Origin: CAVRUH01 sp963822595
Lineage (GTDB): Bacteria > Chlamydiota > Chlamydiia > Chlamydiales > Waddliaceae
DNA length: 64,000 bases
NCBI GenBank assembly: GCA_963822595.1
Contig: CAWGIG010000001.1
Span: 992,001-1,056,000, forward strand
Direction: 5' to 3'
The notes beneath the pieces are model-generated. The model did not search any database and was not told where the DNA came from. It saw only the letters and a list, made by a program, of their open reading frames with translations. This document shows positions 54,865 through 62,691 of this stretch, piece after piece. Each line of letters starts with the position of its first letter. The stretch's first letter is position 1. Made by a program: the position numbers and the translations under genes.

Positions 54865-56310
54865 ATGGTAGTTGCCGAAGGCAAATATAGCAAGGAAGGG
54901 ACCGAATACAAATACGGATTCGTTACCGATGTCGAAACGGAACGGCTTCCCAAGGGCTTAAATGAGGGGACTATTCGGGCTATTTCTGAAAAGAAAGGCG
55001 AGCCTCCCTTTATGCTCGAATTTCGCCTGAAAGCCTACCAACGTTGGCTGGAAATGGTCGAACCCACCTGGCAGAATGTCAACCACCCCAAAATTGACTA
55101 CCAAGATATTGTCTACTACTCCGCTCCAAAGAAAAAGCCTCAATTAAACAGCCTCCAAGATGTAGATCCCGAAGTCTTAAAGACTTTCGAACGTTTAGGA
55201 ATTCCTGTCGATGAACAAATGCGCCTCACAAATGTGGCAGTCGATATGGTCTTTGACTCGGTCTCGATAGGCACAACTTTCAAGAAAAAACTCGATGATG
55301 CCGGGGTTGTTTTGTGTTCGATTTCCGAAGCCATGCTTAAATATCCGGAAATGATCCAAAAATATTTGGGCAGCGTCGTCCCTATTGGTGATAACTTCTA
55401 CGCAGCATTGAACTCGGCAGTATTTACCGACGGATCATTCGTTTATATTCCAAAAGGCGTCCTTTGCCCCATGGAATTGTCGACTTACTTTCGTATTAAC
55501 GATAAAGAATCAGGTCAATTTGAACGGACATTAATTATTGCCGAAGAGGGCTCATCCGTCAGTTATCTGGAGGGATGCACTGCACCGGCTTATGATAATA
55601 ACCAGCTTCATGCTGCCGTTGTCGAGTTAATTGCTTTAGATAACGCCACAATCAAATATTCGACCGTGCAAAACTGGTATTCAGGGGATCCCAAGACAGG
55701 AAATGGGGGCGTTTACAATTTCGTTACAAAGCGGGGAAGATGCGCCGGTGTCAATTCGAAAATTTCATGGACACAGGTCGAAGTTGGCGCAGCCATTACC
55801 TGGAAATATCCTAGCTGTATTTTGCAGGGGGATAATTCGGTAGGCGAATTTTATTCAGTGGCCTTAACGAACGGGAAAATGCAGGCCGATACCGGGACGA
55901 AGATGATCCATTTGGGCAAGAATACAAAGTCCACCATCATTTCCAAGGGAATCTCGGCAGATCAATCTCACAATACCTACAGAGGTCTTGTGAAGATAGC
56001 GCCGCGAGCCGAAGGCGCCAGAAATTACACACAGTGCGATTCGATGTTGGTGGGAGATCAGTGTTCGGCCAATACATTCCCCTACATCGAAGTGGGAAAT
56101 GCGAAAAGTGCCGTCGAACATGAAGCGTCGACATCGAAAATGAATGAAGAACAGATATTTTATTTCCTTTCTCGTGGAATTTCACAGGAAGATGCCATTA
56201 ACATGATCGTTAATGGTTTTTGCAAAGAGGTTATTAAAGAACTTCCCCTGGAGTTTGCGGCTGAAGCGCAAAAACTCCTTACATTAAAATTAGAGAATTC
56301 AGTTGGGTAA
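54865..56310 (+). CDS. sufB: SufB, Fe-S cluster assembly scaffold subunit
   Basis: SufB, with SufC and SufD, builds iron-sulfur clusters. The protein has 481 residues, normal for the family. VYIPKGVLCPMELSTYFRIN, EEGSSVSYLEGCTAP, SKISWTQVEVGAAITWKYPS and EHEASTSKMNEEQIFYFLSRG are characteristic, and the beta-helix core with conserved Cys residues is present. It is the first gene of the operon, directly after a good promoter. The same sufB-C-D-S order is known in Chlamydia. Confidence 0.95.
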   Translation: MVVAEGKYSKEGTEYKYGFVTDVETERLPKGLNEGTIRAISEKKGEPPFMLEFRLKAYQRWLEMVEPTWQNVNHPKIDYQDIVYYSAPKKKPQLNSLQDVDPEVLKTFERLGIPVDEQMRLTNVAVDMVFDSVSIGTTFKKKLDDAGVVLCSISEAMLKYPEMIQKYLGSVVPIGDNFYAALNSAVFTDGSFVYIPKGVLCPMELSTYFRINDKESGQFERTLIIAEEGSSVSYLEGCTAPAYDNNQLHAAVVELIALDNATIKYSTVQNWYSGDPKTGNGGVYNFVTKRGRCAGVNSKISWTQVEVGAAITWKYPSCILQGDNSVGEFYSVALTNGKMQADTGTKMIHLGKNTKSTIISKGISADQSHNTYRGLVKIAPRAEGARNYTQCDSMLVGDQCSANTFPYIEVGNAKSAVEHEASTSKMNEEQIFYFLSRGISQEDAINMIVNGFCKEVIKELPLEFAAEAQKLLTLKLENSVG

Positions 56311-56314
56311 TCAT

Positions 56315-57070
56315 ATGATAGAAATAAAAAATTTATGGGCAACAGTAGAAGGGAAGCCTCTCTTAAGAGGGATCAATCTCAAGGTAAATGCAGGTGAGAT
56401 CCATGCTGTCATGGGACCCAATGGAGCCGGAAAATCAACGCTAGCAAAAGTTCTAGCAGGCCATCCCTCCTATGAGGTGACTGGCGGCGAAGTGTGGTTT
56501 AAGGGGCAAAATTTGCTCGAATTAGAGCCGGAAGAGCGGGCCCATCAAGGGTTGTTTATTAGCTTTCAGTATCCCGTAGAAATTCCCGGAGTAAACAACG
56601 TTCAATTTCTTCATACTTCTTACAATGCTGTGCAGAAAGCGAATGGAAAACCGGAGCTTTCTAGAGAGGATTTTGAGAAAATCTTGAAAGAAAAAATGGC
56701 CATGATAGAAATCAAGCCGGAATTCATGGATCGTAATATCAATGAAGGCTTTTCTGGCGGAGAAAAAAAGAGAAATGAGATTCTCCAAATGGCCATGATG
56801 AATCCTTCTATGGCAATCCTCGATGAAACCGATTCAGGGCTCGATATCGACGCCATGCGCATCGTCGCAAAAGGGGTGAATCAACTCATGAATAAAGATA
56901 TGGGACTCCTCATGATCACACATTACCAGCGATTGCTTGATTACATTAAGCCTGATTATGTCCATGTGATGATCGATGGAAAAATTGTTCAATCTGGAGG
57001 CCCTGAGTTAGCCCTAGAGCTAGAGAAGAAGGGATACGATTGGCTGACGACCGGAGACATTACAGGATGA
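56315..57070 (+). CDS. sufC: SufC, Fe-S assembly ATPase
   Basis: This ABC-type ATPase powers the SufBC2D complex. Walker A is GPNGAGKST, the signature is GFSGGEKKRNEI, Walker B is MAILDETDSGLD, and the switch His is in MITHYQRL. ATG 56315 is preferred; it lies four bases after the sufB stop. The open frame begins at a TTG at 56303 within sufB. It has 251 residues, normal length. Confidence 0.95.
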   Translation: MIEIKNLWATVEGKPLLRGINLKVNAGEIHAVMGPNGAGKSTLAKVLAGHPSYEVTGGEVWFKGQNLLELEPEERAHQGLFISFQYPVEIPGVNNVQFLHTSYNAVQKANGKPELSREDFEKILKEKMAMIEIKPEFMDRNINEGFSGGEKKRNEILQMAMMNPSMAILDETDSGLDIDAMRIVAKGVNQLMNKDMGLLMITHYQRLLDYIKPDYVHVMIDGKIVQSGGPELALELEKKGYDWLTTGDITG

Positions 57071-58311
57071 CAGAGATCGCATTTCAAGAGCAGTTAGATA
57101 CCCATTATCGCAAAGAGGCGCCGCAAGATCCGCTGGAAAAGGTCAGAGCAAGAGCTTGGGGGCATTTTCTTGAGTTAGGGCTTCCATCGCGCCATCAAGA
57201 GGTCTACCGCTATATTAAATTGCGCTCTCTCTATGAAATGTCGTTTGTTCCTTCCAGACCAACATCTTTAACTAAAGATCAACTTCCGAACATCAGCGGG
57301 TCATATCTCTTATTCATCAACGGACATTTTCAGCCGGCATTATCCAATTTGGATAAGATTCCATCAAGAGTAGTGATTTCTCCGCTAAATAACGCGATGA
57401 GCACTTACGGAGCCTTTTTAAATAACCAGTGGGCCCGTTCGATTAAGGAAGAGACAGATTCTTTTGCAGTACTGAATGCCGCTTTGCATCGCGATGGTGC
57501 TTTTATATATTTCCCGCCAAACACTGTTCTTTTGGATCCGATCAAAATCGTCAATATTGTCGATACTCAGGGAGAATCGATGATGTGTCATCCTAGGATC
57601 CATATATTTGCAGGAGCAGGCTCTGAAGCAGCCTTTATTTCAATGCATCAAACACTTTCCGGCGAGACATATTTTATGAATATGGCTGTCGATGTGATGG
57701 TTGAAGAGGGAGCCCATGTAAAGTACATCCAGCATAACACCCCGGGATCTCCAAAGAGCTGGCTCTTTGATGCGATGCGTATCACGATGAAGCGCAACAG
57801 CACATGCAAGGTTGTCATGGCCACTAAAGGATCTTCGACAGTCCGAACGGATTACAGAGTGGCTTTAACGGGTGAAAATGGAGAAGTCGATTTGAATGGA
57901 ATTTGGCAATTGGATGGAAATGACGAATCTCATACAAATATTCTCATTGATCATCAAGCCCCTCATTGTCGATCCATGCAGCTTTTCAAAGGTGTTTTGC
58001 GCGGAACAAGCAGATCGAGTTTTGAAGGAAAAATTTTCGTTCGACAGCTTGCTCAAAAGACCGATGCATTCCAACTCAATAACAACCTTCTCTTAAGCGA
58101 TAGAGCCAATGCAGACAGCAAACCTAATCTAGAAATTTTTGCCGATGATGTCAAAGCTTCACACGGTGCTACCGTGGGCCAATTAGATCCTGAGCATCTT
58201 TTCTATATGAAATCTCGAGGTTTTACAGAAGAAGCTGCAAAAGAGATCCTTGTCGAGGCATTTGTCAGAGAGGTGTTGGAAAAAATTCCAACAGATGATT
58301 CATGGACTTGA
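57067..58311 (+). CDS. sufD: SufD, Fe-S assembly subunit
   Basis: SufD pairs with SufB. The C-terminus has KPNLEIFADDVKASHGATVG with the conserved His, then LFYMKSRGFTEEAAKEIL, as in all SufD proteins. The ATG at 57067 overlaps the sufC stop (ATGA), so the two are coupled. The length of 414 residues is usual. Confidence 0.93.
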   Translation: MTEIAFQEQLDTHYRKEAPQDPLEKVRARAWGHFLELGLPSRHQEVYRYIKLRSLYEMSFVPSRPTSLTKDQLPNISGSYLLFINGHFQPALSNLDKIPSRVVISPLNNAMSTYGAFLNNQWARSIKEETDSFAVLNAALHRDGAFIYFPPNTVLLDPIKIVNIVDTQGESMMCHPRIHIFAGAGSEAAFISMHQTLSGETYFMNMAVDVMVEEGAHVKYIQHNTPGSPKSWLFDAMRITMKRNSTCKVVMATKGSSTVRTDYRVALTGENGEVDLNGIWQLDGNDESHTNILIDHQAPHCRSMQLFKGVLRGTSRSSFEGKIFVRQLAQKTDAFQLNNNLLLSDRANADSKPNLEIFADDVKASHGATVGQLDPEHLFYMKSRGFTEEAAKEILVEAFVREVLEKIPTDDSWT

Positions 58312-59520
58312 TGAATAAAAGAAAAGACTTTCCTATGATAAGTAAGACAATGCAAGGGAAGCCTTTTATTTATTTTGATTCCGCAGCAACCGCGCAGAAG
58401 CCCCAGTGTGTGATCGACTCGATTACTGACTACTATCAGAATTATTACGGTACAGTCCATCGAGCGGTATATCATTTTGCCACAAAATCTACAGAAAATT
58501 ATCAGAAGGTGCGTGAAAAGGTCGCTCGCTTTATAAATGCAAAGAGCTCGGACCAGATTATATTCACCAAAGGAACGACGGAATCTATTAATTTAGTCGC
58601 TTATTCCTATGGAAGGACCTTTATTCATGCAGGCGATGAAATTATCGTATTCGGAAATTGAACATCATTCCAATATCGTTCCTTGGCAGCTTCTCTGTGA
58701 AGAGAGAAAGGCTATTCTTAAAGTAATTCCCGTTAACGATCATGGAGAATTGGACTTAGAGGCCTTGAAGAAGTTGGTGAGTTCCAAAACAAAATTGGTA
58801 TCATTAGGCCACATCTCCAATGTTTTAGGGACGATTCATCCGATAAAAGAAGTGATCAAAATTGCCCATAGCGTTGGTGCGGTCGTTTTTATTGATGGAG
58901 CCCAAGCAGCGCCTCATATGCCGATAGATGTTCAGGATTTGGATGTCGATTTCTATGCTTTTTCGGGACACAAGATGTATGGTCCAACAGGAATTGGAAT
59001 TTTATATGGTAAGGCTGAGTTGCTCGAGAAAATGCCCCCCTTTTTAGGCGGTGGCGATATGATTGATCAGGTTACTTTTGAAAGGACAACCTATGCAAAA
59101 CCTCCGTTAAGGTTCGAGGCGGGGACACCGATGATTGCCGAAGTCATGGGATTGGGAGCAGCGATCGATTATTTGAATGACATGGGCATAGATAATGTGC
59201 AAGCATGGGAACACCAGTTGCTAGAGCATGCAACAAAAGAATTACAAAAAATTCCCGGTTTGAGGATTATTGGTAATTCAAAGAATAAAGGGGCGATTAT
59301 TAGCTTTGTTGTGGATGGAATACATCACTTGGACATCGGGACCATGTTAGATTTGCGAGGAATTGCAGTACGTACGGGACATCATTGCTCACAACCCGCA
59401 ATGAACCGATTTGGGATAACAGGAACGGCTAGGGTTTCGTTCGGTCTCTACAATAGTAAGGAAGAGATTGATCAGTTTGTGATACACTTGAATGAAGTCA
59501 TTAAAAAAATTAGGCGATAG
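58302..59520 (+). CDS. sufS: SufS cysteine desulfurase, interrupted by a one-base frameshift
   Basis: SufS removes sulfur from cysteine for cluster assembly. The first frame (58302-58661) encodes FDSAATAQKP and HRAVYHFA and breaks after GDEIIV; the second frame continues with SEIEHHSNIVPWQ. An extra T in GTATTCGG at 58650-58651 explains the switch: removing it restores GDEIIVSEIEHHSN, the family sequence. Further on are FIDGAQAAPH, the PLP lysine in SGHKMYGPTG and the active Cys in RTGHHCSQP. The whole enzyme would have about 405 residues. As the other suf genes are intact and no other desulfurase is seen here, an assembly error is more likely than real loss. The start overlaps sufD. Confidence 0.88.
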
Positions 59521-59526
59521 GATAAT

Positions 59527-60471
59527 ATGGATATAACTTTAGATAAAGCTTGCGAATTATTGGAAAACGGAAAAGTGGTTGCAATCCCAACCGAAACGGT
59601 TTATGGGCTTGCCGCTTCACTCTCGCATTCAGAAGCCATCGAAGAGATTTATACACTTAAAGGGAGGCCTGCTAAAAATCCGTTAATTGTTCACGTCGCA
59701 GACATTTCGCAAGTGTCTCTTTATTCCAGCAAAATTCCCCCTGATTTTGACAAATTAGCTCGCACTTTCTGGCCAGGGCCCTTGACTATGGTCATTCCTT
59801 CCGAGCCTCAATGGGTTCCAACAACTGTTCGTGCAGGATTACCAACGGTCGCTTTCCGTATCCCTAGTCACCCTTTGACCCTTCAAGTGCTAAATCGAGT
59901 CGGACCTCTTGTAATGCCCTCAGCAAACCTTTCAGGAAAACCTTCGGCCACAAGACCCGAACACGTCGAAGTGGATTTCGGTGAGGATTTTCCTGTTCTT
60001 AATGGAGGAAACTCTCTAAGAGGACTCGAATCAACTATTCTGTGCCACCGCAAAGATAGGTGGGAGATTTGTAGACTCGGGGCTCTCACACCAGAAGCAT
60101 TTACGCCTATATTGGGATATGAGCCCGCGTTGTTTGTGAATGTCGATCAAAATGCACCTATATCTCCGGGCCAACTGCTCCGTCATTATGCTCCTAAAAC
60201 CAAGTTAATGCTTTCTCACGCTATTCCTAAAGAAGGTTCTGGGACGATTATCGGATTTTCGGATCGCGATTATCCCGGAAACTTTAGAGTTCTACCTTTG
60301 GGTCCTGTTCGAGAGCCAGAGAAAATTGCTGAAAATTTATATTCTGTATTGCGTCAGCTTGACGAAGAAGACATTAAAGTAGCTTGGGTCGATATGAATT
60401 TCCCTCGGGATGGTCTTTGGAGAACTGTTGCAGAGCGATTACAGACAGCGAGTTCAGATCAAAAGTTGTGA
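59527..60471 (+). CDS. Threonylcarbamoyl-AMP synthase, Sua5 long form
   Basis: This enzyme makes threonylcarbamoyl-AMP for the t6A37 modification of tRNAs that read ANN codons. The N-terminal YrdC domain has AIPTETVYGLA, TLKGRPAKNPLIVHV, FWPGPLTMV and MPSANLSGKPSAT. A C-terminal Sua5 domain follows (SPGQLLRHYAPKTKL), so this is the longer Sua5 form of 314 residues rather than the short TsaC. It starts 6 bases after sufS and is probably in the same transcript. Confidence 0.93.
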   Translation: MDITLDKACELLENGKVVAIPTETVYGLAASLSHSEAIEEIYTLKGRPAKNPLIVHVADISQVSLYSSKIPPDFDKLARTFWPGPLTMVIPSEPQWVPTTVRAGLPTVAFRIPSHPLTLQVLNRVGPLVMPSANLSGKPSATRPEHVEVDFGEDFPVLNGGNSLRGLESTILCHRKDRWEICRLGALTPEAFTPILGYEPALFVNVDQNAPISPGQLLRHYAPKTKLMLSHAIPKEGSGTIIGFSDRDYPGNFRVLPLGPVREPEKIAENLYSVLRQLDEEDIKVAWVDMNFPRDGLWRTVAERLQTASSDQKL

Positions 60472-60884
60472 GTGACAATCGTTGGTACAGTGGCGGGTTG
60501 AATTTTAAATGCACGGGCTGTGGCCAGTGCTGTACGGGAAGTCCTGGATATGTGTGGGTCACCGAACAAGAAATGGAAGCAATTGCAGATCATTTAAATA
60601 TGCCAATAGAAGAGTTTATGAGAACCCATACCCGTTATGTGGATGGAAGGTATTCTCTGAAAGAGAAGTCAAATTTCGACTGTATATTCCTCAAAGAAAA
60701 GAAGTGTACAATCTATCAATTGCGTCCCACGCAGTGCAAAACCTTTCCGTGGTGGCCAGCCAATTTAGAATCCCCCGAACGTTGGAAATCCGCTGCAAAA
60801 TCTTGCGAAGGAATCACTCCGGAAGCCGCATTAGTCAACTTCAAAGAAATCGAAGAGAACCGTAAAACCTTTGAAAGTGCTTGA
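60468..60884 (+). CDS. YkgJ-type cysteine-cluster protein
   Basis: FKCTGCGQCCTG, DCIFLKEKKCTIYQLRP, QCKTFPWWP and AKSCEGI give the Cys pattern of the YkgJ/zinc- or iron-chelating domain family, whose exact function is unknown. The GTG at 60468 overlaps the stop codon of the preceding gene (GTGA) and gives SDNRWYSGGLNF as N-terminus; the open frame to 60384 inside the upstream gene is not needed. The product has about 138 residues. Position after suf and sua5 fits a metal-related role. Confidence 0.82.
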   Translation: MSDNRWYSGGLNFKCTGCGQCCTGSPGYVWVTEQEMEAIADHLNMPIEEFMRTHTRYVDGRYSLKEKSNFDCIFLKEKKCTIYQLRPTQCKTFPWWPANLESPERWKSAAKSCEGITPEAALVNFKEIEENRKTFESA

Positions 60885-60905
60885 AATAAATCCTTGATTA
60901 GACTA

Positions 60906-60919
60906 GACTAAGCTTAGTC
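60906..60919. promoter_or_regulatory. 14-bp perfect palindrome before the Phd-like gene, candidate operator
   Basis: GACTAAGCTTAGTC lies 18 bases before the antitoxin ATG, with a partial upstream repeat GATTAGACTA. Phd-type antitoxins usually repress their own operon by binding such palindromes at the promoter. Confidence 0.45.
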
Positions 60920-60937
60920 CAATAGAAGGTAAATTTT

Positions 60938-61180
60938 ATGCATACGGTAAATATTCATGAAGCCAAAACCCATTTTTCAAGGTTAATTGATTCTGCGATA
61001 CATGGAGAAGAAACAATTATTGCAAAATCGGGTAAGCCAGTAGCAAAGTTAGTGCCCATTCGACAAGAAAAGGCCGAACAATATTTGCCGGATCTAAAAG
61101 GTAAAATGATCATCGAATTACATAAAGACTGCTCGATTTCTTCCTTTGGTTTAATGGAGATTCTCGAATCGAATCGCTAG
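60938..61180 (+). CDS. Phd/YefM-type antitoxin, no intact toxin partner
   Basis: This 80-residue protein begins MHTVNIHEAKTHFSRLID, then GEETIIAKSGKPVAKLVPI, the DNA-binding half of Phd antitoxins. After LKGKMII the usual toxin-binding tail (family members often end in an acidic DDF-type stretch) is replaced by ELHKDCSISSFGLMEIL, which looks more like part of a PIN-domain toxin. An overlapping frame reads LALEGFHPLQHNE before ending at a stop near 61310. A deletion that fused antitoxin and toxin remnants is possible. It probably still binds DNA; neutralising activity is doubtful. Confidence 0.75.
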   Translation: MHTVNIHEAKTHFSRLIDSAIHGEETIIAKSGKPVAKLVPIRQEKAEQYLPDLKGKMIIELHKDCSISSFGLMEILESNR

Positions 61181-62033
61181 CTCTTGAAGGATTTCACCCG
61201 TTACAGCATAATGAAATAAGATACACATATTTTTCTTTGGTTTGCGAAAACATCGGCATATGTAAGTGGCCTGAACAGAATAACTCAGTTTGTATGATTC
61301 AAAAATAGTCCTGACGAAGTATTTGTCAGTAAGTGCATCAATTCTCATGGGAAGCAATCATTCAAGAGATAATCACTTGGCAGAACCAACCGTAAATATA
61401 GATCCTCTTAGTAAGGACGGTTGTTGCACTCCCTCAATTACTTGAAGTAATGGCCTTTTCAATAAGCGAATGGGCAATATACTGATCACGGGTATAGGAT
61501 TAATAATCTTCGAACTATACCATGCCAAGGTCAATTTGATGGAGTTGTTCTAAAATATATCATAATGTATAAGAAAAAAAAGTCTGATTAGTTGAATCAG
61601 TAAAGGTACCGTTTTCATTCCTACGAGTCGCTGATTTTAATTTCCAATTTCAACGGTTAATCGTGAGGGGGAGACAAATGGCGTAAAATATCCCAATGAC
61701 GATATTTGCCTTCCTGTTCGTTATGGCAGCTTCCTTACGAATAGGTTCGAATTTCTCCGGGGCTAGAATATGTTTAGCTGTATCCTTTAATATTCGGAGG
61801 CTGCGAGTAATACGGGTTATTCTCTTATGTTTTAATCTCTTTATAAAGTGAAAGCCTACAATAAATTCGTAGAAATTGGTCGTTAATCGGTAATGGCACT
61901 ACCAATTCGTTAAAAATTGGTAGATAATCGTTTGAAGTTTTCACGCAGAATTGGCGTTAAATATTTTATTAACCTTATAAATATAGTTATAGTTATATAA
62001 GTTAGTTTTGTTAAGTATTTGTTTAAATTACTA
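61181..62033. other. Non-coding or decayed stretch
   Basis: No gene can be supported here. On the minus strand 61650-61898 is an 82-codon open frame without any Met (it includes RITRSLRILKDTAKHILA and IVIGIFYAICLPL), perhaps a gene remnant. Around 61870-61930 short imperfect copies of AATTGGTxGxTAATCG and its complement occur. The rest is AT-rich and shows nothing. Confidence 0.4.
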
Positions 62034-62062
62034 TTGACATATAATTATATTTATGCTATTAT
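62034..62062 (+). promoter_or_regulatory. Strong sigma70-type promoter
   Basis: A perfect TTGACA (62034-62039), a 17-base spacer and TATTAT (62057-62062) lie 20 bases before the ATG at 62083. It should drive the damaged gene 62083-62673 and the RhoGEF gene behind it. Confidence 0.65.
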
Positions 62063-62082
62063 TTTAGAGTAAATATAATGGT

Positions 62083-62673
62083 ATGATCACTAAATCCACA
62101 AAGGATATAGAGGTCATAGTAAAAAAATAATAATAAAAATAGGTAAAAACATAATTACTTACATACTATCTTCCTTTTGGTGGTCAAAGTACACCTACTG
62201 ATCTCACAATTGCACAACAAAATGCCGAAGTTATTAAAGGCGGGGTTGTTCCTTTAAATCTGACTGCATTTGGCACGCCAACCTACTCAGGAAAAGATAC
62301 TTCAAGGTCAAATCTTATTTCAATGAGCAGAGCCATAAAAGACACTTTTAAAATGAAACATGGAGAGTGGCAACAAAATTATGAGGGATTAAAGAAATTA
62401 GAGTCCATACCTCATGACTGGTTGGGTCTTGCAGTGGATAATTTAAAGACGAACCAGCTCATGTTGAGATCTTTTGCCAAATTCGTAAAAACTGTCGAAA
62501 AGGATCATCCAGAAAAAGTCGAAGCAAACGCAAAATTAAAGAAAATTTACGAAAGAGCAGTTGAACAATTCGGCCAACATTACCAAGACCTGACACACCT
62601 TGCAAAAATTGCAAAAAGTGATGTTACCGTTGGTAATATCACATTTATAGTCGGTCAGTCAGGAACAAATTAA
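62083..62673 (+). pseudogene. Hypothetical gene with damaged 5' part; ORF 62323-62673 intact
   Basis: From ATG 62083 one reads MITKSTKDIEVIVKK, then stops. The next frame continues IIIKIGKNIITYIL, and the original frame resumes as PFGGQSTPTDLTIAQQNAEV without an ATG until 62323. Two compensating one-base changes, the first in the A7 run near 62121, would give a continuous protein of about 195 residues. The intact 116-residue ORF (MSRAIKDTFKMKHGEWQQ...) is helical and unrecognised. It lies 18 bases before the RhoGEF gene and probably shares its transcript. Either the gene is decaying or the assembly has errors here. Confidence 0.5.
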
Positions 62674-62691
62674 TAAAAGGTTTTAAATAAT

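Noticed and set aside
61151..61357. Minus-strand ORF of 68 codons downstream of the antitoxin
   Set aside because: No ribosome site and no family resemblance; it is antisense to the apparent toxin remnant.
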